From Diploscapter coronatus (taxonomy: Eukaryota; Nematoda; Chromadorea; Rhabditida; Rhabditidae): a stretch of DNA of 64,000 nt. Position numbers and translations under genes: made by a program. This document shows, piece by piece, positions 37,301 through 49,649 of this stretch (position 1 is its first letter; the number at the start of each line of letters is the position of its first letter). Below the pieces are notes generated by a model, which did not search any database, was not told the DNA's origin, and saw only the letters and a list, made by a program, of their open reading frames with translations. The stretch spans positions 62,891,201-62,955,200 of the forward strand of contig OZ038422.1 in NCBI GenBank assembly GCA_964036155.1. The letters run 5' to 3'.

Positions 37301-40300
37301 ACTAGAAACTAAAGAGAATTAGTTTTGAATTTGCACTTGGAAGACATTTTTATTAGAAATTTCTTTATCTTTTCTTATCACATACAATCAAGAATTCTTC
37401 AAATCAACAATTTTGAGATATCCTATGAAAATTTTGAAAAATAACAAAAACAACAAACTTACTCCCATATATATTCCCCTTGGATATGGCTGCAGAAATC
37501 CATTTCAAAGATAATCACACAAAGGACTGCCGACAACCAATTCGGCTAGTTTTTGCCCGAATCCTCTTTGAGCTGGACGGTTCGATTGAAAACCAGCTGG
37601 AATTTTTTTTTATAAGTTTTTTGTTGCAAAATTTATTGTGTCATTTTTGGATGAGAAGTATTTTGGGGAATTGGGTGAAAGGGCGAAGGACACGAATAGA
37701 CACTGACGCAGTCAGAGGGCAGGGAAATACTGCGGTTCTCTAGTCCCTCACCCCTCCCCTACCACAGCGTGACCATGTGAATTCGCTCAAGACATTTGTG
37801 TGCCCTTTTCTGCTTTCCCGACGTCATACTCTTGTTCACTCTTCGTTCAGCTGACTGTCTGACCGACACAATCACCCTCTTCAAATTAATAACCATTCCC
37901 ACTCTATTCTTCTATTCTTTGCAATTCTCATTAGTAAGGCTGCGTCATAATTATTAGCAAGAAAGTTGATAATTCGGCTGATTGAGATCAGCGAATTCGT
38001 CAGTTTGCATGCAATGCGTCATTCTCTGCAATCGAAATTCGTAAACTAATCCTTCGCTTTGACAAAACAAAACAAGAATGACCGAGGCAAATTCGCAGAC
38101 AGAGATAGGGACAAACAGACATGGAGACAGGAAGAGGTGACTGTATTTCAGGAACGGAAAGATTAGATTACGAAATGATCGTAATCAAATACACAACTCG
38201 GGTGATGAAAAGGTGACTGTTTGATATTCGTCATTCCAAAAATCAACAAAGTCGCATGCAAAAATAAAGCGGGGGAACGAGTTGTGTTTGTTGGTTTGGT
38301 GCCAAGGAGTTGCAGAAGAAGGGGAATAGGAAATGAGGGAGTTTTTGCGGAAGACAACACAAAATACTGCATCATTGAAGAGTGTAGAATACATAAAGGC
38401 ATGATCAATTGAAGATCATACCCTATTTCTCCATTTCTTCATTGCTGCCGAGTCTCTCAGCCTCCCATATGCATGCGAATGAGTGCATGAAAAATGTGCA
38501 TGTCGTCTATTTGTGCCTTCATGTTTGTGGTTTGAGCTGACAATGAGTCATGTCTCTCCCACCTCTCTTTCTTCCATTCATTCTCAGTCAGGCAAAGTCA
38601 AGAAAAAGTCACAATCTGATCCGGTTTGTTCTGTGCATTTTCCATTCTCCATTTTTCTCCAATCGACTTCGATTCCTTCGATTATGCGCATCCAATGGAT
38701 CCACCTTTTCTTCCTCGTCGTTTTTATGTCCTGTGAGTTTTCAGCTTGCAAGCAATGCAATAAGCAAGGCAGAATGCTGAAAGGGGGAATGACGCATATA
38801 CAGGTCTGCAGATCTGTTGCAAGAAGGGCTGCACGCTGCAGGCACACACGACTGACACAGATGGAGGGCAGAGAGAAGCAGACAAGCAAACTGTGTGCAA
38901 AAAGTTCGAAATGCTTGTGAATGTCTGTGCGTAGAGCGAGGGGTGAGGGGGCGAGCAGTTTGACTGATTTATGGGGGAAACATGTGAATTTGAACAGACG
39001 ACAATGACAAGGACATGAGAAGAGAAAGGCAGAGAGACAGAACGGTGATGCATATCGAGAGATCTGATTGGTTTGATGCAATTCGTGGAGAGCTGCACAA
39101 AGAAAGAGCGAAAGGAAGAGAAGAGGCGGAGGAAGCAGAAGCAACAAAAATAAAGTCGGAAGCTATAAAATAAGGAAGCAAATGAGAAGGGGGATGATAC
39201 ACACATGAACAAAAACAGGACACGTTGCATACAAGCGTGCAACAATGGAATGGAGCAATTGGGGCCGTGAATCAGCTGAAGGCTGAAAAGTGAGCCGTGA
39301 GTGGGAGGAAATGAACAAGAGAACGAATGGAAATTCGACGAGGGAAGGGAAACGAATGGGGCAATAACATCCAGCTGCGTGAGTCTGTCTGCATTGCTGC
39401 ATTGACACACAAATATAACTAGAGGGAATCTTTAAGAAAAAAATGAGTGGGGAGAGGGGGCCGTCGATTGAATGCAGAATTCAGGAAGCAGACAGAGCAG
39501 CAGATGAAGGATTCTGCATTCAGTCGATCGATCGATTGAAAACAAGCACATTCACATTCACAATCGCATCACAACATCCAGTTCGTTCTGTCTGTTATAC
39601 TTTTCCTCCTTCCCTCTGCTGTATTCATCGATCCACAATCATTCTGCATCGCAGCGTTCATCTTCCTACATCTCGCTTCTTCTCGTTTTGTTTTTCCTTC
39701 ACTTGTCTTCTCACTTTTTTCTTGTCATTCCACAAATTCCTAAGTCTTTCTTTCGTTGGAACAAACGATTTCACGCCTCTTCTAGTCATTGCATGCAGAT
39801 ATAGAGACAGACAGGGATAAAGACAGTGAAGACAGAAACAGACGAGTCAATCAAGTAGGCCAGAGGCCAGAAGAAGTTAGATAATGTGACGTTTTGAATC
39901 CTTGACCAGAATAGAAAACTAAAATGCAAAGAAATGGAGATTCGATTTGGAGATATCAGAAGTGTTGTGTGTAGATGGATGAAGAGTGACACGAATCTGT
40001 AGTTTGTTAGTCCTTTCTTTCATGGGCTTCTCCTCGTGCCTTTTATGATTTGCTTTGTCAGCGTCAGAACTGTCTGTGCAGTCTCGTGTAGTCATGCAGT
40101 CATTCACTCATTTAGTGATTTCACTTTCCCTTTCCTCTCCAAACCCGTCAGATGATTGCTCCTTTCTCTTCTTCTTATCACTGCACAACTAATTCCAAAG
40201 TCCAAATTTCACCTTGAAGGCGCCAAGAGGAAAGTGAAAGCTGTGCAAAAAATCAGCAGATGAAAGTGGAATTGTAGTCTGCAGGGAATTGGCTGAGTGC

Positions 40301-40934
40301 GCGCTGATAAGCGGCGAAGTATGAAAGCAGAGCAAACGCAAAACAACTAATTAGAGTACTGTACTTTGTCATTGCAAACTTCCTATTCATTCCCACATTC
40401 CTGGGAAATCAAGAACTCAACGACATTAGACAAAAATTTATTATTCCTCTAATTCCACAAATTACAACAGCAGCTAGTCAAACAGAGACAGTCATTCAGT
40501 GAATCTGATAGTGTGTTGGCCGAGTCAAACAAGATAGACAAGCAATGCATATCCTCTCTGCATCCACAACATATTCAAGTCTCTCGCGCGCTCTTTCAAT
40601 TGTCACGTTTGAATATGATCATTACTCGAAAAGCTGCAGAGGGATTGGACTAATTTAACAAGTCCATTTCAGTGGAGCATTCCAACGAAGAAGTGCGAAT
40701 TGTCGAGTGAATTGTTAAACAGAGCTATAAGGCATTGCAGCAGTGCGGCACACACGGCAAAGGCAAAGCAATCATTCAGGTTATCTCGACTCACATCTGC
40801 ATGACCCCTCCCTCTCTTCAATCATTCACCTCCTATCTCCCATCTCTCATTCATTAATTCATTCATTTGTCACTTTCGGCACTCCGCACAACTCACTCTC
40901 GTCCAATCTCTTCATCAATCGCCTCACATTATAA
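34313..40934. other. 6.6-kb intergenic region, no gene seen
   Basis: The left 1.2 kb is AT-rich and includes the PIM-kinase 3' UTR. The rest alternates between C+T-rich and G+A-rich patches that open long frames on one strand without similarity or splice structure. A short ACACAC run lies near 35246-35261. Nothing else is recognisable. It separates the 3' ends of two convergent genes. Confidence 0.5.
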
Positions 40935-43900
40935 TTAGAGGGCCGGAAATGGAGGCCCATTAAACAATTCCGAAAGATTAGTCTGTAGGAGTCCTTCTCT
41001 TTCTCCTTCAGTAGTTCTCATCCAGATAGTTACTAGATTGTAGCGTAAACTAACCTTTCCGTGCACAGAGTCGGGGTCGACCGAGAAGAAACCGATTCGC
41101 TCGAATTGGAAGCGATCGTAGATGCGACTCGCGGCAATCGACCTGTCGATGAGCACGTTGTACAGCACTGTCAGATTGTTCTGCAAACGAATAAATGAAA
41201 TTCATCGCTGCACGCTGAATGCAGAATGTATCAACAACAACTTACAGGATTGATATCAGACAGGAATCCTCCCGGCACAGCGGTCGTGTCTTCTGGGTTC
41301 TTGTGCAGGAATCTGAAATTATTCAAATTGCGCGAGATGATGCTTGTTCAAACTAGATCTAATTGTTAAGTTTGATTTCAATTCTCCATACACTTTCACT
41401 GCTAAATTCGCTCTCAAACAAACATAATCATTCTGACTAATCCCCCCGCTCCCTTCTCCACTTTTCTGTATGATTTAATGTGAGATTGATTCAGAGCCAC
41501 GTGAAACTGAAAGAATGTGAGATTTGCAGAGACAGAAATAGACGAGATCAGCTGCCAATTTTCATCTCATTTGAGTTGGATGTGACGGGATTTGGCAGTA
41601 TCAATACACACAAAGAATTATCCAGATGAAAATCACAAATCTGCTAAATTCGCTGTGTGGGGGACCAAATGGAATGAATTCCTCTCATTCCATTCTTCGG
41701 AACTTACAGATTCTCGTAGAGCCGAGCCTCTGCCTTGACAGGATTGGCGACCCAGTGAATGAATGCCTTGGGCTTGTTCGAATCACTCAGTTCGTGGGCA
41801 GTGACTTTTACTTCGACTGCATTGCCGTGGGAATCCTACAACAGACGGAGTTGATTGAATTCTATTGTAGGGGCGCGTCGAAGGAATTGTTCGTACGCGA
41901 AGTTTGCAAGTTGGCCCCAATTTGCACGACATCAATGCTCAGAACGAGAAACAAAGGAAAGAAAAAGACAGATGAAGAGAGAAGAGAGCATTGATGTTAC
42001 GGAAATTGCCGTCAACGCACACTCTGCATGTGAACAATTCGTTCGCTGCGCGCTACAATATATAGAGGAATTGCCTTACTTTGACGACTTCCAGCACTTT
42101 GAGAGTGACTCCGACATACTTGAGTCCGACTGCCTGGCTCTTCGTCAGCCGTCTGTACTTTTTGTCCGTCTCGTCCTGAATCGCAATCATCAGTTTTTTT
42201 ATGTGAACAAGAATAGGCCACAGTTCCCAAGCTAGCCCAAATTAGCATACGTTATGCGCATCAATCCTCAATGCTCTCACTCCTTCATAATACTCATTAC
42301 TTGATTCATCTCCTCTCGATCGATCACCTTTCATATCTCCGCGACTCAATAAAAGGTTAACCCAACTTCGAGATTTCCCTTATTAGACTACTCACAAGTG
42401 GCACAACAACATCAGTACGAACGAGGGTACCCAGATCCTTCCAATTTTTTGTTTAATTTAGTTCTATGCTCCTGAGACTGATTATCACTAAAAACGCCTC
42501 ATATTCGGATTTTACGCATTCGATTACTCGCATAAACATGTTCAATGCTCTGTCTACGCTTATTATGCTCGATTTTCATAGGGGATCGTGTATTTCGCTT
42601 CTAATGTTCGGCCGACAAAAAATTCTTGCCTATTCGTGCATTGTTAACCGAGGGAAGTAACTTGAAACCAAATTTGAGCAATTTGGTAAGGGGTTTGCAT
42701 ATTCTACAATTATACGCAAACCTCTCTGAAGTCGTCTCTCTCGATGTAGATCTCCTTTGCGAAGGCGATCGTGTGTTGCTTGCTGCACTGTGGATCGGAA
42801 GGGAAGTCAGACACTTGCACATTTGCGGGCAGCTTCATCTCGTCGAAGTTCACGATCGTCAGCTTAATGCCTTGCAGCACGGCCATCGTTCTGAATGGAA
42901 ATTTTAAGATTCCTGATTTTTCACGAGTTTCACATCATGAAAACCATTTCTAGATTTCACTAAACTTTTGGCTAGATAATGTAAAGAAAAGAACTGACTA
43001 ATTTTACAAATTATGATCATAGTGAACTGGCGAAAAATGGATGTAGGGCGATTTTTAACCAAATTTAGGGCGATTATCCATTAGGTTTTGTTACAAATCA
43101 CTTCACATCCATGAAAAATACAGAAGGCGATGACTTTTTTCCCTTCTGTCTATCTCGTCCCTCTGTCTGTGAGGTGAGTAGACGAATTACCTGGGAGCAG
43201 TGTTGTTGAGATAGTCCCTGACGGAGGCATCGAGTACGTGCGGGTCGACAGCCATCTGGGTCATCGTCAGACCGAGACCAGCCACGAATCGATTGATCGC
43301 CTCTGAGGGGATGCCGCGACGACGCAGCGCTGTCAGGGTAAATAGACGGGGATCATCCCAGTCGCTGCAAATGGGTGAATGAATTTGATGGGTTTGAATG
43401 ATAGGAGATGACGAATACCATTAGAAGAAATTTTGCAAGACATACACTTGAAAATATGAAAATTCTAAGATCTGTGAGGTAGGTGATTTGGAATTGAGTT
43501 CTTGTCTAAACATTCAATTCATCGTGACCCACAATCTAAGACTGGCATTTCCTCTATATTGATGATCTCTCCCTTGAATGGTCAGCGTAATTTATGCCGA
43601 TCCGCATGGATTCGTGTGTATCGGCAGTCACGAATTGCCGATTCGTATGGGTAAGTATGCGGATCGAGTTTTGAGAAGTCTAGTAGGGTTACAAGTTTTC
43701 TAATGTGTATGTCTTTTATAAGTGAATGGAATGCTTTTCATAGAAAAGATATGCATGTGTTTTCAGGCGTATGTTTGTATGCCATTCTCAAAAAGCGTAT
43801 CTGACTGACTTGACAACTTTGGTCTGGATGAGTTTGAGAATCTTCCTCTTGGACACGACCGTGTAGTTGACATTCAGTCGGCCATATTCCCACTGCACAG

Positions 43901-46376
43901 GGCAGTAGATGTCGAGAGCATTGCACAGCCAGTAGTAGCTGCTGCGTCTGGAATCAAGAAGATGGGATCTTGATAAATTTTTTTCTTTTATGTTTCACTT
44001 TTCTATGCTATTCCTACCCACTTAGCCTAATGCCTTGTGACCTTTCCAGACATGGATAAATTATCCATTCATTCACATTTGCAGACATACCTGGATTGGA
44101 ATTCCTTAGTGCAGAGGGAGTGGGTAATGTTCTCGATCGAGTCGCACAGGCAGTGCGTGTAGTCATAAGTTGGGTAGATGCACCTGCAAACAGCACATTC
44201 GATTTTTTTATTGCAATCAGACGAGCAGACAGACCATTTATTAGCAGTACGATGATGAGGGACGTATTTGATGCGGTACGCAACGGGGTCGATTTTGCCC
44301 TCTTCGAGAGTCATCTTCAGTCGCAGAGTGGCTTCTCCCTCGTCGAATTTCCCATTCTGAATGAGTCGGTCATTTGCAGTTGCATGTCTGTCTCTGTATC
44401 TGCGTTTCTGCATGTATTTACTCACTTTCATGTCCTCGAACAGTTGCAGATTCTCCTCCACAGAACGCTCTCTCCAGGGCGACAGTTGCACTTCGAACCC
44501 ACGCATTTCCTCGACTTTCTGGTGGCAGACATAGGCATGGCCCTTCTCGATCAGCACAACTGCCCACTGTAAACAATTGACCGATTGGATTTGAATGAAC
44601 GAACAAAGACGGAATTCACCTCATAAAGCTGCTGGAAATTGTCGGAAGAATGGGTGACAGCCACAGGACTGTAGCCTGAAAACGCATCTCGTCATCCACT
44701 CCGCATGCCATTTCAACGTGACTCACCCAGCCATCTGACAATGTCCTCGATCGCCAGGAAGAACTTCTCCTCCTCCTTCTCAGGATTCGTGTCGTCGAAC
44801 CGCAAGTAGCAGGCGCCTCCCATTGCCTGAATTCGATGCATTTATCCGCCTCTTCCCCCTGTCGATCTACCTTTGCATATCCAAAGTTGATGTTGATGGC
44901 CTTTGCATGTCCGATGTGCAGAACTCCATTCGGCTCGGGAGGGAAGCGGGTCACAACCTGAACATTGCTGTTCATTGTCAGTCAACAACGTGAAAGATTT
45001 CTGTCGAAAATCCGAAGGACTGGGTCATAGCGAAGGAAAATTTTCACTTTTAGGTGGCCTATTTGGCCGTATCTTTCGGAGTTTCGATAGAAAAGTGCTT
45101 TCTAGAATAGATTTCTAGTGATGGTTTGTTGAGAGCATTTCACTGCACCTTGCCCCCGACAGCCTGTACGTGCTTCTGCAGCAGCTCTTTTGTGTTGGGT
45201 GTGACCACGTAGCCGTCTGTTTTATAGTTCTCTCCGACCTGAACAGAAAAGGAGTGGATTAGATGAATGTTACGGGAACAAAAGAATTCCTCTCACACCT
45301 TGTGGAAATGAGCCTTAGTCTTCATGAGCTCTTCAATGGTGGCAGCTCCATCCTCGTTCATCGCTTCACTTCCAGCTGCATTCCCGCTTGTCTGTGCAGG
45401 CAGTTTCTCCTTTTTCCCTGCAGCTTCATTCGCGGGTTTGCTCTCTTCCTTCTTCACCTGCAAATTGTCACTTCCTCCAATTCTTCTACTCATTCTCTGC
45501 CCACCTTCTTGGGAGCCAAGTCCTCTGCAGTTTTGGGGCCAAGCAGCTCGAGAAATCGCAAGTCGACCTCCTTCTTGACGTATTTGTGGTCGGCCCAGGG
45601 AAGCTGCTTCTTCAGCTCTCCAAGAATCTTTCCGCTGTTGAATGCGTATCGCTCTGCCACAATCTGCTTCTTGTACTTGTCGATGACAGAGGAAACCTGA
45701 GCAGTCAACCAATTAGGGTGCATCATTCATTTCCCCCCCTATACTTACCGCATCTTCGATCTCGTCGATGCTCACTTCGACACCCACTCCACAGGCCTTC
45801 TTGAATTCCTCTTCACCCACAGCACTCACTGTGCTCGCCAGCAGAAACTCGCAAGCTGCAGTCAGCTGCAATTCAATTCAATTCAATTCATTTCTCATTC
45901 CTCTCTTCACTCTTTTTCCACGACTCGTCGAATAGTTCATCCCCTGTTACGTTATCATGGCTTCTGGTACAGGGTTAGAGATAGGGATTGGAAGACTATA
46001 TGTTATTCCATTGTGATCAGCTCATCGAGTAGGGTATTTCGGCCCTTGACTCTACCCTAGCTTAATCTAGTTACAGAGGGAGGATGAACTATTCAAGTTT
46101 TTTTTAACCCACCTGTGCTTCTGACTTGATTCCTTCACTGAGAATGTGCTTGACGATAAGTCCGATGTTCTGCGTCATTTGTGGCTTGAGTTTGGGCAGG
46201 AGAGTGAAGAAGAGCGTTGCGAATGGTTTGGGCAGCTCTGCAGGGGCCCCATGTTGCTTGGCCGCTTCCTGCACGAGTTTGGCGAAGTTCGTGAGGTTCT
46301 TGTTCTTCGCAGTTTCGGCAGCTCGCTGCTCAGTCAGTCCGAGCCAGAGGAACTGCTCCATCCCACTCAAATTCAT
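40935..46376 (-). CDS. QARS1: Cytosolic glutaminyl-tRNA synthetase
   Basis: This class I synthetase charges tRNA-Gln with glutamine using ATP. The N-terminal non-catalytic domain begins at ATG 46376 ([17 protein letters not shown]) and continues through [20 protein letters not shown] near 45550. A Lys/Glu/Ala-rich linker follows. The catalytic core starts with [18 protein letters not shown] near 44940 (HIGH motif), then [60 protein letters not shown] and the KMSKS-equivalent VSKRK near 43850. The anticodon-binding barrels follow; the last exons read [18 protein letters not shown] and end GPPFPAL. Block order and residues match metazoan GlnRS, with no mitochondrial presequence. More than ten exons. 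ATG 46376 follows a GTG codon and is the first AUG of the frame. It is divergent with PAAF1. Confidence 0.95.
43598..43682. repeat. Intronic palindrome plus dispersed repeat terminus
   Basis: CGATCCGCAT (43598-43607) and ATGCGGATCG (43657-43666) form a perfect 10-bp stem, with CACGAAT/ATTCGTG complementarity inside. The right side (43659-43682) matches the right terminus of the element at 17722-17848 (GAGTTTTGAGAAGT). It lies in a QARS1 intron. Confidence 0.55.
45930..46094. mobile_element. 165-base miniature inverted-repeat element
   Basis: GAATAGTTCATCC at 45930 is repeated exactly in inverse as GGATGAACTATTC ending at 46094. The symmetry continues inward (TGTTAC against GTTACA, with a small gap). 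Target duplication is not evident. It is in a QARS1 intron and non-coding. Confidence 0.65.
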
Positions 46377-46795
46377 CACATCAGCCAGATTATCACCACA
46401 TTTAAATACGACACAACAAGGGAAAAGCGAGGTTGTGACATAGATCGCGAAAATGATGAAATGGCAGAAGAGCGACGAAATGAGAGGGAAGAGGCATGCA
46501 ATTTGGATTCAGAGGGTTGGGGACGTTATTCAGAAGCTGAACTTGACGTTCTGTTAAAGAAGGAACAAGAAAAATAGGATAGTTACAAAAAGAAAATGAA
46601 GAAACTGGGAGAGAATTCAAATGAAGAAATTTGCAGTCTGTTCTGTTTCTCCTCCTATATGAATGCACTATATTTTTAAAACGTACTCCGCCAATCCTTC
46701 GAACGGAGACATTGGAGGAAATTCATTTCAAATCATCTTTCTGTTTGTTTTTGCTGTTTTCGTGTTTTTGGCGTCAAACTTCGATGTTTTTTCAG
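46377..46795. promoter_or_regulatory. Bidirectional intergenic region of QARS1 and PAAF1
   Basis: The two start codons point away from each other across 419 bases, so this interval must hold both 5' UTRs and at least the core promoters. No TATA box or other defined element is recognised. The PAAF1 side ends in a T-rich tract and TTTTTTCAG immediately before its ATG, a splice-acceptor consensus. Confidence 0.5.
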
Positions 46796-48395
46796 ATGGA
46801 CGGAACGGGCAGTGCAGAGAATGGGAGTGCAGCTCGTGCAGAGACATCGTTAATCATCCAGCCGGATTGGAATGAATCAGTGTAAGAAGAGGGGAGGGGG
46901 CGAGAAGATGAGTTTGATAGGAAATCGATGTTCAGGAAAGCGGGAAATGGCAACACATTCTACATCGGATACAGGAAGAAGGCAGAGGACGAGGGAAAAA
47001 CGAAGTTCCTGGATGCGCGAGTGCAGTCGAGCGGAGCTGTCAGACTGGATGAGTGCGAACAGATGCAATTCTCTGTCGATCAACATGTAAGTGCCCTTCC
47101 TTGTTCATTCAATTCATGCAGAATGTGTATTGTGTTGATGTCAGGGTCGTCTCCGAGTTGTGGACCCCTCAACGCATCTCGACACTCAATTCGTCTGCCC
47201 CTATTCTGTCATGCTCACCCCCACTTCTACTGCAGCCCTGTCCATCGATGTCTCCCCTTCAGGGAATCTGCTTGCAGTCGGCGATTCCGAAGGCTCTCTG
47301 CTTGTGCTCTCCACACACAATATGTCTGTGCAGGCAAGCATTCCCCCTTCCCTATCTCCACACTCATGTATAGACAATCAGTTCTTCTTTTTCTTTTTTC
47401 AGAGACAATTGGAAGGCCACACTCTGGACGTGAGCGTGTGCAGATTCTTCCCGAGCGGCCTCGTTCTGCTGTCTGGCGGAGTGGACTTGCAGCTGCGTGT
47501 CTGGTCTGTGGAAACAGCCACCTGCGTTCGTGAGCTGAAGGGCCACACTCAAGGTTTGTTCTGCAACGTTCCGATATCATTTCATGCCAAACTTACTTCA
47601 GCGATCTCTGATTTATGCATAATCGAAGAGGGAAAGACAGTGATATCGTGTTCGAGAGACGGCACTGCGATCCGCTGGGTCTGCGGCACTTCGGAAGTCC
47701 TCTTCAGGCACAATTTCGAGCTCGGTCCCTGCACTTCTCTGTCGCTTTCGAGTGGTCCGTCTGCAATTCTGCAACATCCATTCAATTTCAATCATTGCAA
47801 ATTTCAGATTGTTCCAAAGTTCTTGTGACATGTGAACTGGGTTGTGGAGTGCTGACTGCAGAGGGAAAGGAGGTTAGAGGAAGAATTCATTTCAATTGTC
47901 AAATTTCAATTCCCAAATTGCAATGTCCAGATATTCACCATGCGAAGCAAGGAGCCTCTGTCGACTGGCTGCTTCAGTTTGGATGGACAGAACGTGTTCG
48001 TGAGCAGTGAACGATTCATTCAGCAGATCAACATTGAAAGCAGGTATTTGGCAAGTGGAGGATAAGATGATTTCCTATAGAGAATTGTTCAGGCAGGCGA
48101 TTTCGACCCTAATGATCAACAGGGGAATTGCGAGGAGAATTGTGGACAGAGAGGAAGGGCTGTTTGCTGCTTTCTGTGAGTCTGCAGTCCACATTGCACA
48201 GGCCGCATTCTAACTGACTGCATTGCAGCGGATGGCTCAGTGGCCTGTTACGACATGAGGGACACGACCCGAGTGAGTCCCCTGCTCGAGTTCACGGGGG
48301 CCGATTCCGATCCCGTCTACGATATGGCATTCCACGGCAAATCTCTCTACACCGCGTGCAGAGACAAAAGCATTCGAATCTACAGAATCCCCTAA
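46796..48395 (+). CDS. PAAF1: Proteasomal ATPase-associated factor 1 (PAAF1/Rpn14), WD40
   Basis: PAAF1 binds 19S proteasomal ATPases and acts as an assembly chaperone of the regulatory particle. The exon from ATG 46796 encodes LIIQPDWNESV, the family's N-terminal motif. WD40 blades follow: AALSIDVSPSGNLLAVGDSE, QLEGHTLDVSVCRFFPSG, VLLSGGVDLQLRVWSVETAT, VREL KGHT, then AISDLCIIEEGKTVISCSRD. The C-terminal part runs through a diverged blade (FADGSVACYDMRDTTR) to FTGADSDPVYDMAF and LYTACRDKSIRIYRIP before TAA 48393-48395. These phrases match human PAAF1 in order, so the assignment is firm. Introns are about 45-70 bases. The stop lies only 100 bases from the stop of the convergent NTF2-like gene, so their 3' UTRs probably overlap. 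Confidence 0.93.
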
Positions 48396-48418
48396 TCAAT
48401 TTGGCTGCTTCAACCGGG

Positions 48419-48424
48419 TTTATT
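48419..48424 (-). terminator. Polyadenylation signal AATAAA of the NTF2-like gene
   Basis: TTTATT on the + strand reads AATAAA on the minus strand, 72 bases past the NTF2-like stop codon. It lies within 30 bases of the PAAF1 stop codon. Confidence 0.6.
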
Positions 48425-48495
48425 TGTCAAGTGAAATCTCGGAGTAAAGTTTTAAGGATTTTAATTCCGCCTAGATGAGTTTCTTCTGCATGAAT

Positions 48496-49066
48496 TCAGA
48501 GCATTTCGAATTCGTCGTGATAGATGAGATACTTGTCGCCGACTTTTCGCCAGATTTGCAAATAGTGACCTTTGAGAATGCCGGCCTGAACTTCCCATAA
48601 TTAATTCTCCAAACACTAGTTCGTACCTTCTCAGTGTCAAATGTGAAGTCTGTGTCCATGTTAATGAAATCTCCAACTCCTTCGTACTTCGTGTTTGAAA
48701 TCTACGAATTTCTCTGTAAGTCTTAGTCCGAAAAGAATAGAAAACTAACTGTAAATTTGGTATGGCCGAACTCTGTTGCAAGCTTTTTGAGTTCTTCTCC
48801 AATGTCTAAAAGTTGGCCTTAACTTCAAATACTTCACCTAATCAAATGAATACCCTTTTGACCCCAGACGCAGTTCTTGCCCTTCTCAATCATTGCTGCA
48901 TTTTCATCATAGAAATCAGGGCCTATCTTGTGGAATTCCCCGTTATTTATGACTTCACAATAGTTCTTCACGTAAGGAGTCAGAATTTGCTCGGCTTCTC
49001 AAAGTGAACATCTCCTTGAAAATTACTGATTTGAGCTGGAATATTACCTTGTGGAGTAAGCGACAT
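48496..49066 (-). CDS. Small NTF2-like (SnoaL/DUF4440-type) protein
   Basis: Five short exons joined by four introns of 41-50 bases give a complete protein of about 127 residues. The first exon reads MSLTPQ (ATG 49064-49066). It begins AEQILTPYVKNYCEVINNG, a helix as in the NTF2-like cone fold, then EFHKIGPDFYDENAAMIEKG, a middle stretch GEELKKLATEFGHTKFTI, and ends GHYLQIWRKVGDKYLIYHDE FEML before the stop. The final strands (LQIW..VGDKYLIYHDEF) are typical of SnoaL-like and DUF4440 proteins, some of which are enzymes and some association domains. No signal peptide or membrane segment is seen, so it is probably cytosolic. Its activity is unknown. Most exons are too short to stand out as open frames. 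Confidence 0.82.
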
Positions 49067-49640
49067 TCCAGTAGAATGAAGGGGAATGATAGAAGAATCA
49101 GTGAATTGGCAATGAAAAGGGCAGATAAAACAATGGAAAGTTCAATGGAATGGAGGGTTTGATTTGATAGAGGTGATAGTGAGTGATTGGAGGAAAATAA
49201 AGAAGCAGAGATGAGCAGCTGGCCTATACATTAAAAGAGGGGAGAAGCTGTAAAAAAAATGATAACACGCAAAAAGGGAGATGAAAGACCAGCGGCAATT
49301 CAATTAACAAGAAGTTGGGAAAAAAAACCCTGAGAGACGGGATGCTGACCCCTAGAAAGTCTCGAATTTCCCCGCTTTGCCGAGCGCAGCCAGCCTCATT
49401 CACCCCGCTGCCTGTGCTGCTGCTCTTTGTCCAATTCTTCTAATTTTTCTGTGTACACACCATACAGTGTCTTGTCTCTCTTCGAGCTACTTGTCAATGA
49501 CTGGCAGTCGAGAGGAAAACATTGCAACTCACCAAAGGCTTCTTTCTTCCTCTATCTACTAACGGTTCAATTGATAGGAGCCTTCTTATTCTCACTGTCA
49601 AATGGTTTGATTTCGCCATTTCTGTAAGAATTATCACTCA
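49067..49640. other. Intergenic region upstream of the lipid phosphatase
   Basis: The region has purine-rich stretches and a run of six A residues near 49321. It should hold the promoter and the missing first exon of the phosphatase, but I find no ATG with a good donor in the required phase. Confidence 0.4.
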
Positions 49641-49649
49641 TATTTCAGC

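Noticed and set aside
38584..39410. Two overlapping 187- and 228-residue minus-strand frames
   Set aside because: Purine-rich + strand gives stop-poor minus frames. Both are Ser/Leu/Cys/Phe-rich and neither has a family match or splice structure.
45263..45804. Plus-strand frames of 145 and 138 residues
   Set aside because: They are antisense to coding exons of glutaminyl-tRNA synthetase, which is clearly the real gene.
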